The translations under genes were made by a program, and so were the position numbers. Below the pieces are notes generated by a model that was given only the letters and a program-made list of their open reading frames with translations, ran no database searches and was not told where the DNA came from. A stretch of DNA of 32,897 nucleotides from Tissierellia bacterium (GTDB taxonomy: Bacteria > Bacillota > Clostridia > Tissierellales > Tepidimicrobiaceae), in contig JAAYFE010000017.1 of assembly GCA_012728365.1 (NCBI GenBank), forward strand, positions 1 to 32,897, in the 5' to 3' direction. Of the stretch, positions 1-8,274 are shown piece by piece; positions within the stretch are counted from its first letter, which is position 1; every line of letters begins with the position of its first letter.

Positions 1-202
1 AAATGTTATTTGGGTTTATTAAGTATACTCAAAAAAAGACCTAACGGTATAAAATATCATAATAAATGTAAATTTATTCATAAAGAAAACAAAAATGGCA
101 AGTAGAAACTTTTTTTAAATTTACTTGCCGAATTCAAGATTAAAATTAGGGTAAAATAAAAAAATGGAAGATAGGATATTAATTTAAATAAGGAGTATAG
201 AC
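1..202. other. Upstream intergenic region of the mevalonate operon
   Basis: This AT-rich stretch carries no credible gene. It holds an 8-bp perfect inverted repeat (GGCAAGTA at 97-104, TACTTGCC at 122-129) around an A/T-rich loop. No T-run follows the right arm, so it looks more like an operator or RNA leader hairpin than a terminator. A TAAAAT at 152-157 could be a -10 box, but no good -35 box lies at the right distance. The Shine-Dalgarno of the first gene (AAGGAG) lies about 7 bases before its ATG. A promoter for the mevalonate genes is expected here but is not clear. Confidence 0.4.
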
Positions 203-1150
203 ATGGAAAATAGAAAAGCAATAAAAACTGCAATAGGTAAAATAATCTTAATGGGTGAACATGCAGTAGTATATGGTGAACCGTCAATAGCTATTCCTTT
301 TCCTGAAGTTAGGATTAAAACTACCATTTATCAAAGTAGAGGCCCTGTTATTCTTGATTGCTGCTATTATAAAGGCCTATTATTAAAAGGACCCAAAATA
401 GTATCAGGGCTAATAGAAGTTATAAGGAAGGTAACGGAAAGCTTTAATGAAAGATTAGAAAATTTTAATATTCATATAGATAGTACAATTCCACCAGAAA
501 GGGGAATGGGTTCCAGTGCTGCAGTGGCCATATCTACAATTCGGGCTTTATATGAATATTTCAATAGACCTTTAACAGAAGATCAACTATTAAAATGGGC
601 TAATGTATCAGAAAAAATTGTCCATGGAAACCCAAGTGGTATAGATGCAGCAGTTGTTGGTGGAGAGAAAACCCTTTATTATAAGAAAGGGATGCCCTTT
701 GTACCCTTTAAATTTAATTTAGATGCCTACTTGGTAGTAGGGGACACTGGTAGAAAAGGTCAAACTAGGGCTGCTGTTGAAGGTGTAAGGCAGTTTATTG
801 AATCTAAGCCTAATGAAGGCATGGAACTTATTAAGGAGTTGGGCAATTTAACAAGGCTAGCAAGAAAGTCAATAGAGGATAAGGATGCTGAAAAACTTGG
901 TCAAGCAATGTTCAAGGCTCATATTATATTAGACAAACTAGGGGTTAGCGATGGTAAACTTAATTTTTTGGTTTCAAAGGCCTTAGACTGTGGCGCTTTA
1001 GGGGCTAAATTAACTGGTGGTGGCAGAGGGGGCTGTATGATAGCCTTAGTAGAGGATATTAAAGGGGCTAACTATATATCCAATTGCCTACTTAAATATG
1101 GTGCCCAAAACACATGGATAAGTAAATTAGGAGATGGTTTAGTTGAATAA
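203..1150 (+). CDS. mvk: Mevalonate kinase
   Basis: This enzyme phosphorylates mevalonate to 5-phosphomevalonate with ATP, the first committed kinase step of the mevalonate route to isoprenoids; it is cytosolic. The 315-aa protein has the GHMP-kinase layout: an N-terminal GKIILMGEHAVVYG motif (residues 12-25), the phosphate-binding loop PPERGMGSSAAV (97-108), the catalytic-Asp region GNPSGIDAAV (142-151, likely D148) and the C-terminal glycine motif TGGGRGG (271-277). The length matches bacterial and archaeal mevalonate kinases. The ATG has AAGGAG 7 bases upstream. It is first in a tight operon, its end overlapping the decarboxylase gene by 8 bp. Within the GHMP family, the gene order with mvaD, pmk and fni supports mevalonate rather than galactose or homoserine as substrate. 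Confidence 0.95.
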   Translation: MENRKAIKTAIGKIILMGEHAVVYGEPSIAIPFPEVRIKTTIYQSRGPVILDCCYYKGLLLKGPKIVSGLIEVIRKVTESFNERLENFNIHIDSTIPPERGMGSSAAVAISTIRALYEYFNRPLTEDQLLKWANVSEKIVHGNPSGIDAAVVGGEKTLYYKKGMPFVPFKFNLDAYLVVGDTGRKGQTRAAVEGVRQFIESKPNEGMELIKELGNLTRLARKSIEDKDAEKLGQAMFKAHIILDKLGVSDGKLNFLVSKALDCGALGAKLTGGGRGGCMIALVEDIKGANYISNCLLKYGAQNTWISKLGDGLVE

Positions 1151-2114
1151 TAGAGGAAAAGCAAGGGCTTATGGCAATATAGCCCTAATTAAATACTGGG
1201 GAAAGAGGGATGAAAAATTAATTTTACCCATGAATAGTAGCCTTTCTCTAACTATAGAATGTTTTTATACGGAAACGGAAGTTATTTTTAGTGATAGTTT
1301 TAATGAAGACTATTTTTACTTAAATGGCAAACTACAGGATAAACTTTCTACTAGGAAAATAAGTGATTTTATAGACTTATTTAGGAAGGCTGCTAATATA
1401 AATATGAAGGCTACAGTTAAAAGTACCAATTTTGTACCTACTGCAGCAGGCTTAGCTTCATCTGCTTCTGGCTTTGCTGCTTTAGCAGCAGCTTGTAATG
1501 TTGCCAGTGGTCTAAATCTTGACCATAGGGAACTATCTATGTATGCCAGACAAGGCTCTGGCAGTGCAACAAGAAGTATTTATGGAGGATTTGTAGAGTG
1601 GAAAAGGGGAACTAATGAAAAAGACTCCTATGCTATACCAATAGATGATGCTAAATGGGATATTGGTATGGTTATAGTTATTATAAATTCAAAGGAAAAG
1701 AAGATTTCTAGTAGAGAAGGGATGAGGCATACTGTTTTAACTTCACCCTTTTATAAGGCTTGGGTTGAAAGCTGTGAGAGGGATATTGAAGAAGCAAAGC
1801 TAGCAATTAAAAATAGGGACTTTGAAAGCTTGGGCCTTATTACAGAAAGAAATGGCTTAATGATGCATGCTACAATGCTTGGAGCAAGTCCCCCCTTTTG
1901 CTATTGGGAGCCAGATAGTGTTTTAGCAATGAAGCTGGTAAGAGAATTAAGAAAAGAAGGTATTACCTGTTATTTTACCATGGATGCTGGCCCTAATGTT
2001 AAAATTTTGTGTAGGCTATCTGAAAGTGATAAAATTAAGAATAGGTTAAAGGAATTTTTTAGGGAAGAAAAGATAATAATTACAGGACCTGGTCCAGGAA
2101 TTGTTCTTTTATAG
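1143..2114 (+). CDS. mvaD: Diphosphomevalonate decarboxylase
   Basis: This enzyme converts 5-diphosphomevalonate to isopentenyl diphosphate with ATP use and CO2 release. Family marks visible in the 323 residues are AYGNIALIKYWGKRD (9-23), the nucleotide loop GLASSASGFAAL (103-114), SGSATRSIYGGF (139-150, with R144 expected to position the substrate) and DAGPN (281-285), where D281 is the expected catalytic base. The start is a TTG inside the end of mvk, served by AGGAG at 1129-1133 with 9 bases of spacing. The 8-bp overlap implies translational coupling. Type 2 isomerase and both mevalonate kinases flank it, as in the mvaK1-mvaD-mvaK2 operons of Gram-positive cocci. The intact motif set makes a phosphomevalonate decarboxylase variant unlikely but not excluded. 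Confidence 0.95.
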   Translation: MNNRGKARAYGNIALIKYWGKRDEKLILPMNSSLSLTIECFYTETEVIFSDSFNEDYFYLNGKLQDKLSTRKISDFIDLFRKAANINMKATVKSTNFVPTAAGLASSASGFAALAAACNVASGLNLDHRELSMYARQGSGSATRSIYGGFVEWKRGTNEKDSYAIPIDDAKWDIGMVIVIINSKEKKISSREGMRHTVLTSPFYKAWVESCERDIEEAKLAIKNRDFESLGLITERNGLMMHATMLGASPPFCYWEPDSVLAMKLVRELRKEGITCYFTMDAGPNVKILCRLSESDKIKNRLKEFFREEKIIITGPGPGIVLL

Positions 2115-2127
2115 GGGAGGTAGAAGG

Positions 2128-3189
2128 GTGATTGTATCTAAGATACCAGGTAAACTATTTATAGCCGGTGAGTATGCAGTGGTAGAGCCAGGCAATACAG
2201 CCATATTGGTAGCAGTAGATAAATTTATAACTGTTACTGTAAATAAGACAAATAAAAAGGGAAGTATTAAGAGCCATGGAGAAAAAATCCATTGGGTCAG
2301 GGATAATGGAAGAATTATTCTGGAAAAGGAAACTTCTAGCCTTCAATATATATTATCAGCCATAAAGATTGTTGAAAAGTATGCAGGGGATTTAGGAAAA
2401 AAATTATCTTATTATGATATAGAAGTAAGTAGCCAATTGGAAAGCAACAATGGAATTAAATATGGCTTAGGTTCAAGTGCTGCAGTAACGGTTGCAACTG
2501 TTGATGCCCTATGCAGATTTTTTGAAATTAAAATTACAGAAGAGGAGCTATTTAAGCTATCAGCTTTAGCCAGCCTTTTAGTTAATAGTAGAAGTTCTTG
2601 TGGAGATATAGCTGCTTGTGTTTATGGCGGTTGGATTGCATATACTACTTTTAATAGGAATTGGCTTTTAAATAAGATGGATGAACTTACAGTGTCAGAG
2701 CTACTTAAATTACAGTGGCTTAGCCTTAAAGTAGAAAAGCTAACCCCACCTGAAGATTTAACCCTGGCTGTTGGCTGGACAGGACTAGCTTCTAGTACTA
2801 AAGATTTAGTAGGTAGCCTAAAGGATAAAATTTTAAATAATGAAAAGGCATATAATAAATTTTTGAAGGAAAGCAAAAAAAGTGTAGATAGGATAATTGC
2901 TGCTTTTAAAGATAACAATATAGAAGAGATTCAAAGACAAATTGAGAAAAATAGAGAACTTCTAGTGGAATTAGGCAATGTATTTAATGTGGAAATAGAG
3001 ACGCCTTTACTAACTAAACTATGCAATATTGCTTTAAAATATAAAGCCAGTGCTAAAGTATCTGGTGCTGGTGGTGGGGATTGTGGTATTGCTATTTTTA
3101 AGGGAAATGATAATTTAGACTTGTTAATAAAAGATTGGGAAAGGGCAGGAATTATCTATCTACCTTTAAATATTTATTATAAAGGGTGA
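2128..3189 (+). CDS. mvaK2: Phosphomevalonate kinase (GHMP family)
   Basis: This enzyme phosphorylates 5-phosphomevalonate to 5-diphosphomevalonate. The 353-aa product begins with PGKLFIAGEYAVVEPGN (residues 7-23), closely resembling the bacterial GHMP-type enzyme (MvaK2), and carries the ATP loop GLGSSAAV (113-120) and the C-terminal SGAGGGDCGIA (312-322). The reading frame is open further upstream, from a TTG at 2101, but GGGGAGG at 2114-2120 sits 7 bases before the GTG at 2128, so that GTG is taken as the start. This also places the gene just after the mvaD stop. The order mvk-mvaD-mvaK2-fni puts the second kinase after the decarboxylase, the arrangement known from staphylococci, streptococci and enterococci. 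Confidence 0.93.
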   Translation: MIVSKIPGKLFIAGEYAVVEPGNTAILVAVDKFITVTVNKTNKKGSIKSHGEKIHWVRDNGRIILEKETSSLQYILSAIKIVEKYAGDLGKKLSYYDIEVSSQLESNNGIKYGLGSSAAVTVATVDALCRFFEIKITEEELFKLSALASLLVNSRSSCGDIAACVYGGWIAYTTFNRNWLLNKMDELTVSELLKLQWLSLKVEKLTPPEDLTLAVGWTGLASSTKDLVGSLKDKILNNEKAYNKFLKESKKSVDRIIAAFKDNNIEEIQRQIEKNRELLVELGNVFNVEIETPLLTKLCNIALKYKASAKVSGAGGGDCGIAIFKGNDNLDLLIKDWERAGIIYLPLNIYYKG

Positions 3190-3195
3190 TTAAAG

Positions 3196-4236
3196 TTGAC
3201 AAATAGAAAAGATGATCATGTAAAATTGGCAGAAATGTTTTTTGAAGAGCCAAGGCCTTCAGATTTTGATAATATTCGTTTTGTGCACCATTCCTTTCCA
3301 GAAATGGCAGTGGATGAAGTAGATATTTCTACGTCTTTTGCAGGATTTACCCTAGGACAGCCCTTTTTCATAAATGCCATGACTGGAGGAAGTGAAAAAA
3401 CAAAGGCAATTAATGAAAAATTAGCCATAGTTGCAAGGGAGACTAAGCTACCTATTGCTTCTGGTTCATTAAGTGCCGCCATTAAGGACCCATCCCTTAT
3501 AGATACTTTTAAGATCATCAGGAAGGTAAATCCATATGGCTTTGTATTTGCTAATTTAGGTGCAGGGCATGATGTGGAAAATGCTAAAAAGGCCATTGAT
3601 ATACTAGAGGCTGATGCTTTACAAATTCATTGTAATGTGGTTCAAGAAATAATAATGCCGGAAGGAGATAGGGACTTTTCAAATTGGCTAAGTAATATTG
3701 AAAAAATTGTAAAGGTTGTAGAAGTTCCTGTTATTGTGAAAGAAGTTGGCTTTGGTATGAGTAAGAAAACCATAAAGGAACTTAAGGATATAGGGGTGAA
3801 AACCATAGATATAAGTGGCTCTGGTGGCACTAATTTTGCCAAAATAGAAAACTATCGCAGGAGCAGGTATAAATACGACTACCTGGAAAACTTTGGTCAG
3901 TCAACGGTTATTTCCCTATTAGAAGCCCAGGATTTTATTAAAGATACAGATATAATAGCATCTGGGGGTATTAGAAATCCTTTAGATATAGTAAAAGCCT
4001 TAGCTCTAGGGGCTAAAGCAGCAGGGCTTGCAGGGGCCTTTTTAAATATGTTATTAAATGATGGAGTTGAAAAGACCATAGAGAATATAAACCATTGGAA
4101 GGAAGAAATAGCATCCATAATGACCATACTTGGGAAAAGAAAGGTATCAGAATTAATTAATGCAGACATAGTAGTATTTAATGAAGTAAGAGAATGGTGC
4201 CTTGCTAGAGGAATAGATATAAGTAATAGATTATAG
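3196..4236 (+). CDS. fni: Type 2 isopentenyl-diphosphate delta-isomerase (FMN-dependent)
   Basis: This enzyme interconverts IPP and DMAPP using reduced FMN, supplying both prenyl building blocks. The 346-aa TIM-barrel protein shows MTGGSE (62-67), the SGSLSAA segment (89-95), HCNVVQ (145-150) followed by MPEGDRDF (154-161) with the conserved acidic active-site region, ISGSGGTNF (206-214) and the FMN phosphate motifs SGGIR (256-260) and GAKAAGLAG (272-280). It is unrelated to the Nudix type 1 isomerase. The start is a TTG 6 bases after the mvaK2 stop, with a modest AAGGGTGA upstream. It closes the mevalonate block; the next gene, lspA, has its own candidate promoter. Confidence 0.95.
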   Translation: MTNRKDDHVKLAEMFFEEPRPSDFDNIRFVHHSFPEMAVDEVDISTSFAGFTLGQPFFINAMTGGSEKTKAINEKLAIVARETKLPIASGSLSAAIKDPSLIDTFKIIRKVNPYGFVFANLGAGHDVENAKKAIDILEADALQIHCNVVQEIIMPEGDRDFSNWLSNIEKIVKVVEVPVIVKEVGFGMSKKTIKELKDIGVKTIDISGSGGTNFAKIENYRRSRYKYDYLENFGQSTVISLLEAQDFIKDTDIIASGGIRNPLDIVKALALGAKAAGLAGAFLNMLLNDGVEKTIENINHWKEEIASIMTILGKRKVSELINADIVVFNEVREWCLARGIDISNRL

Positions 4237-4284
4237 TTTTCGTTAAGTAATGACAAAGCCTTTATTTTTAAAGCAAAAGGCATA

Positions 4285-4313
4285 TTGTAATAATTATGCT
4301 TATGCTTTAAAAT
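4285..4313 (+). promoter_or_regulatory. Candidate sigma-A promoter for lspA-rluD-pyrR
   Basis: TTGTAA (4285-4290) and TAAAAT (4308-4313) are separated by 17 bases and lie about 35 bases before the lspA start. The same stretch can fold into an imperfect hairpin: AAAGCA (4270-4275) with TGCTTT (4303-4308), and GCATA (4280-4284) with TATGC (4295-4299). No T-run follows, so it is not a terminator. I see no clear terminator between fni and this promoter. Confidence 0.5.
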
Positions 4314-4348
4314 AGTAATATAGCTTACTTAGTTAGGAGGAATATATA

Positions 4349-4807
4349 TTGGTGTTTTTTATCATGGTATTGGCTATAGTACTAATAGACCAGATTACAA
4401 AACTAGCAGCAATAAAATATCTAAAAGGCAATAAACCCTTTATTATAATAGAGGATTTTTTTCAGCTTCACTATGTAGAAAATACTGGAGCAGCCTTTGG
4501 GATTTTCAAAAATGGTAGATATTTTTTTATTATAATTTCAATACTAGTCATAATATTTGTGGCCTTTTTTGTCTTTAAGTATTTTAACTCTTTAATCTTA
4601 ACTATGAAAATAGCCCTATCTATGTTTATTGGTGGAGCCATTGGAAATCTTATAGATAGAATTAGATTAGGTTATGTTGTAGATTTTTTAAGTTTTAGGC
4701 TACCCTGGGGCTATGATTTTCCAGTATTTAATATTGCAGATACCTTTATAGTAATTTCAACTATTTTTATAATGGTTATGTTACTTTTCAGTAAGCAGGA
4801 GAATTGA
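4349..4807 (+). CDS. lspA: Lipoprotein signal peptidase (signal peptidase II)
   Basis: This integral membrane aspartyl protease removes the signal peptide of diacylglyceryl-modified prolipoproteins. The 152-aa protein has four hydrophobic segments (about 1-23, 57-78, 84-104 and 127-147) and the family boxes VENTGAAFG (43-51), GGAIGNLIDR (95-104), VVDF (110-113) and NIADTFI (128-134). D112 and D131 fit the catalytic dyad. The start is TTG at 4349, with AGGAGG 8 bases upstream; the first in-frame ATG lies 15 bases further in and would eat into the first membrane segment. The stop region abuts rluD, the usual lspA-rluD pairing in Firmicutes. Confidence 0.95.
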   Translation: MVFFIMVLAIVLIDQITKLAAIKYLKGNKPFIIIEDFFQLHYVENTGAAFGIFKNGRYFFIIISILVIIFVAFFVFKYFNSLILTMKIALSMFIGGAIGNLIDRIRLGYVVDFLSFRLPWGYDFPVFNIADTFIVISTIFIMVMLLFSKQEN

Positions 4808-4815
4808 GGGTTAAT

Positions 4816-5730
4816 ATGGATTTATATAAGTTTATTGTTGAAGAAGAAGCAGGAGAAAGACTTGATGTCTATATAGCAGACCAAATTGAAGATCTTTCAA
4901 GAAGTTATATATCTAAACTTATAAAAAAAGCACTGGTGCTAGTAAATGTAGAAATTAAGAAACCAAAATACATAGTTAAAACGGGAGATTTAATACAGGT
5001 AAATATTCCAGAAATAAAAGGACTAGAGCCTGTCCCACAGGATATACCTCTTAATATTATATATGAAGATGAAGACATTATAGTTGTAAATAAACCTAAG
5101 GGGATGGTTGTACACCCAGCTCCAGGCAGCCCTAACAATACATTGGTAAATGCCTTGTTAAATTATACTGATAAATTGTCAGATATTAATGGGAAAATCA
5201 GACCGGGTATAGTCCACAGATTAGACAAGGATACATCAGGGGTACTAGTTGTTGCAAAAAATAACGAAGCCCATATGGATATAGCAAAACAGCTTAAGGA
5301 AAGAACCGTTAAGAGAATATATATTGCTTTGGCCCATGGAATATTTGGAAAGGATGAAGGAATTATAGATGCTCCCATTGGAAGGAATCCAAGAAATAGG
5401 CTTAAAATGGCTGTTACAAATATAAATAGTAAAGAGGCTATTACAAAGTATAAGGTATTGGAAAGATTTGATAAATATACATTAGTTGAATTATCCCTTT
5501 ATACAGGAAGAACCCATCAAATTAGGGTTCATCTATCTTATATAAATCATCCTGTGGTAGGAGATAGTTTATATACCAATAGAAAAAATGAATTCGGTAT
5601 CAAAAGCCAAATGCTTCATGCACAAAAAATAGGATTTAAAATCCCTAGCACTGGTGAATATATGGAGTTTGAGGCTGAACCTTTAGAGGAATTTACTAAA
5701 GTAATAGAAATATTAAGAAAAAATAGGTAG
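4816..5730 (+). CDS. rluD: Large-subunit rRNA pseudouridine synthase, RluA/RluD family
   Basis: This enzyme isomerises uridines to pseudouridine in 23S rRNA, probably in the helix 69 region if it is the RluD orthologue. The N-terminus is an S4 RNA-binding domain (about residues 10-65), followed by the catalytic domain with the signature HRLDKDTSG (134-142), in which D137 is the expected nucleophile, and the later GRTHQIRVH motif. An upstream in-frame TTG at 4804 overlaps the lspA stop, but its AGGAG is only 1-2 bases away. The ATG at 4816 has GAGGG at 5 bases and is preferred, giving 304 aa. It follows lspA directly and probably shares its transcript. Exact target sites cannot be read from the sequence. 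Confidence 0.9.
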   Translation: MDLYKFIVEEEAGERLDVYIADQIEDLSRSYISKLIKKALVLVNVEIKKPKYIVKTGDLIQVNIPEIKGLEPVPQDIPLNIIYEDEDIIVVNKPKGMVVHPAPGSPNNTLVNALLNYTDKLSDINGKIRPGIVHRLDKDTSGVLVVAKNNEAHMDIAKQLKERTVKRIYIALAHGIFGKDEGIIDAPIGRNPRNRLKMAVTNINSKEAITKYKVLERFDKYTLVELSLYTGRTHQIRVHLSYINHPVVGDSLYTNRKNEFGIKSQMLHAQKIGFKIPSTGEYMEFEAEPLEEFTKVIEILRKNR

Positions 5731-6279
<549 letters not shown>

Positions 6280-6284
6280 TGTTA

Positions 6285-6329
6285 AGGGACAGTTGTTGTA
6301 GTAAACTAAACTACAAGATAGCTGTCCCT
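6285..6329. repeat. 45-bp palindromic repeat, copy A (between convergent pyrR and rqcH)
   Basis: AGGGACAG (6285-6292) pairs with CTGTCCCT (6322-6329). After a small internal loop, TTGTAGT (6296-6302) pairs with ACTACAA (6310-6316) around a 7-base loop. It fills the space between the stops of two convergent genes. It lacks a T-run, so it is at best a weak bidirectional terminator. Its outer arms resemble the element at 26138-26181, which suggests a dispersed repeat family. Confidence 0.7.
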
Positions 6330-6337
6330 CTGTTTAG

Positions 6338-8104
6338 CTATTCATCAATTTTTTTCATATTTTCAATATATTTTTCATTAGGAGTTACAAATATGGTCTT
6401 AAAGTTTTCATATATAACCATACCTGCTTTAGCATTTTTAGGCTTCTTTACATTTTTTCTTTCAGTATAGTCCACAGCTACATTACTAGAATTTTTTCCC
6501 TTACTATAATAGGCTGCTAACATTGCAGCTTCTTCTAAGGTAGTATCTGGTACTTTTTTATTTTCAGTTTTAATTATGACATGGCTTCCTGGTATTTTTT
6601 GAACATGTAGCCATAGATCTGTTTTATTTGAGGCTTTCAAAGTTAGATAATCATTCTGTTTATTATTTTTACCTACAAGTATGTGGAAGCCATCTGATGA
6701 AATGTAATGGTGTGGTTTAGATACATTTCTTCCACTTTTCTTTTTTATTTTTCCCTTTAAATAACCTTCTTCTATTAACTCTTCCTTTATTTCCTCTAAT
6801 TCAATTATTTCTGTACACTTATCTATATTGTTTAATACATTTTCAAGATATTCTATTTCCTTTTCAGTTTCAGGGATTTGTTCTAGCAATTGTTTATGGG
6901 CATTTTTAAGTTTTGTATATTTTTTATAGTATCTTTGAGCATTTTCAGCTGGGGAATATCTTTTATCAAGGGGGATGGTTATTTTTTCCATATTTTCATC
7001 ATAGAAATTTTCAACTTCTATCTTATCTACCCCTTTTTCAATCCTATAAATATTAGCAGAAATTAGATCACCATATATTTTATACTTATCTCTATCTTCA
7101 CTCTTCATTAGTTCTTCTTTTTGTTTAGCTAATTTTTTCAAAGAACGCTCAAGTTTGTTTTGTACAGATTTTTTAATAGATAGGCCTTTTTGATAAATCC
7201 TATCCTGCTTATCATTTTCAGTATAATATATATCTAATACCTGGTTTATAGAGTTCATGTATATTTTATTTTTATTTCCAAATTGGTCTATATCTAAGCT
7301 ATGAAATGCAACATAGTCCTTTCCAAATTCATTTTTAATTAATTGGGGATTAAATTTGTTATCTTTTACCTTTTCCATAATTGAAGAAAAGCTTGTATAT
7401 AAATTTTTCACATCAGATTCAGTTAGAGTTCCTAAAGGCCTATCTATGTCTACTCCTGCCTTTGAACAGATTTCTTTACTTATTAAAGGACTGAGGCCTA
7501 CATAATTTGTATAGAAGAACTTATATACTTGTTTGCTTTTATTGTCCTTTTCCATTTGTTGATAAAAATCTGTTTCTGTAGAATATAGTGGATTAAACCT
7601 GTCTTGTTTTACAAAGGTATATAAGAGACCTGGCAAAATCTGTCTAACCCTACTAATATTAGGAGTAATTCTTTTTATTGCATCTATGATCTTTAAAGAT
7701 TCTTTATTTACTAATATTATATTACTATGTTTGCCCATAATTTCAACTATAAGCCTTTTTACTGTAACTTCACCAAATTCGTCTAAAGCTGAAATATCTA
7801 TAAATATAATTCTATCCATTCCATACTGTTCTATATTTAATATAATTCCTCCTGATAAATGTTTCCTTAAAACCATACAGAAGATAGGAGGAGAAGGTGG
7901 ATTTTCCATTTCATATCTGGTAATATGGAGTCTAGGATTATTACTACTAGATGAAATTAGAAGCTTATAATTTTTTCCTTTATTATATACATGAAGTAAA
8001 ATTTCGTCCTTTTCATGCTGGTAAATTTTGTTTATTTTTCCACCTACTAAAAAATTGTTTAATTCTAATACTATGTTTCTTGTAACAATACCATCAAATG
8101 ACAT
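6338..8104 (-). CDS. rqcH: Ribosome quality control factor RqcH (NFACT/Rqc2 family)
   Basis: RqcH binds stalled 50S-peptidyl-tRNA complexes and recruits tRNA-Ala to add C-terminal alanine tails that mark nascent chains for proteolysis. Older annotations call this family a fibronectin-binding protein. The 588-aa protein has an NFACT-N domain with the D-R pair at residues 97-98, which family work shows is needed for tailing. A long charged, helical middle (about 280-450) includes coiled-coil segments. The C-terminal NFACT-R domain begins near 469 and shows LWLHVQKIPGSHVI and the KPKNAKAGMVIY segment. The ATG at 8104 (MSFDG) has GGAGGG at 4 bases; an ATG at 8116 lacks a ribosome site. It is a single gene transcribed against its neighbours. 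The partner RqcP is not in the window. Confidence 0.93.
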   Translation of the reverse strand: MSFDGIVTRNIVLELNNFLVGGKINKIYQHEKDEILLHVYNKGKNYKLLISSSSNNPRLHITRYEMENPPSPPIFCMVLRKHLSGGIILNIEQYGMDRIIFIDISALDEFGEVTVKRLIVEIMGKHSNIILVNKESLKIIDAIKRITPNISRVRQILPGLLYTFVKQDRFNPLYSTETDFYQQMEKDNKSKQVYKFFYTNYVGLSPLISKEICSKAGVDIDRPLGTLTESDVKNLYTSFSSIMEKVKDNKFNPQLIKNEFGKDYVAFHSLDIDQFGNKNKIYMNSINQVLDIYYTENDKQDRIYQKGLSIKKSVQNKLERSLKKLAKQKEELMKSEDRDKYKIYGDLISANIYRIEKGVDKIEVENFYDENMEKITIPLDKRYSPAENAQRYYKKYTKLKNAHKQLLEQIPETEKEIEYLENVLNNIDKCTEIIELEEIKEELIEEGYLKGKIKKKSGRNVSKPHHYISSDGFHILVGKNNKQNDYLTLKASNKTDLWLHVQKIPGSHVIIKTENKKVPDTTLEEAAMLAAYYSKGKNSSNVAVDYTERKNVKKPKNAKAGMVIYENFKTIFVTPNEKYIENMKKIDE

Positions 8105-8132
8105 AATACCCTCCATAATTAGTTTAGTATTT

Positions 8133-8160
8133 TTTATAGAAAATTAAAAAAACGTAACAA
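8133..8160 (-). promoter_or_regulatory. Candidate promoter for rqcH
   Basis: On the minus strand TTGTTA (8155-8160) and TATAAA (8133-8138) are separated by 16 bases and lie about 30 bases before the rqcH ATG. The region is very AT-rich, so chance matches are likely. A second TATAAT-like box further upstream has no good -35 partner. Confidence 0.4.
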
Positions 8161-8222
8161 ATTCTAGCTTATTTGTGCTATATTATATTATAATTCAAAA
8201 GATTAATAATTAAAAGCTAGCA

Positions 8223-8250
8223 TTGACAAGGGCGTATTTATTGATAAGAT
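8223..8250 (+). promoter_or_regulatory. Candidate sigma-A promoter for the yicC-remA-gmk-rpoZ-coaBC operon
   Basis: A consensus TTGACA at 8223-8228 is followed after 16 bases by TAAGAT (8245-8250), about 24 bases before the yicC ATG. GATAAT, overlapping slightly downstream, is an alternative -10 box with longer spacing. The perfect -35 box makes this one of the best promoters in the window. Confidence 0.6.
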
Positions 8251-8274
8251 AATAAGTTAGGAGATGGTATATAT

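Noticed and set aside
78-287. A 69-aa minus-strand open frame across the mevalonate kinase start
   Set aside because: It is a low-complexity Phe/Leu translation of A-rich DNA, overlaps the mvk start region and has no supporting context.
4255-4313. Hairpins between fni and lspA as a terminator
   Set aside because: Stems such as AAAGCA/TGCTTT and GCCTTT/AAAGGC form, but no T-run follows and they overlap the likely lspA promoter.
6338-8104. Calling this gene a fibronectin-binding adhesin
   Set aside because: It has no signal peptide or anchor. NFACT-N with the D97-R98 pair and NFACT-R identify it as RqcH.
8164-8220. Inverted repeat CTAGCTT / AAGCTAG in the rqcH-yicC intergenic region
   Set aside because: The arms are only 7 bp with a 43-base A/T-rich spacer and could be chance. 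It was kept only as a note near the two divergent promoters.
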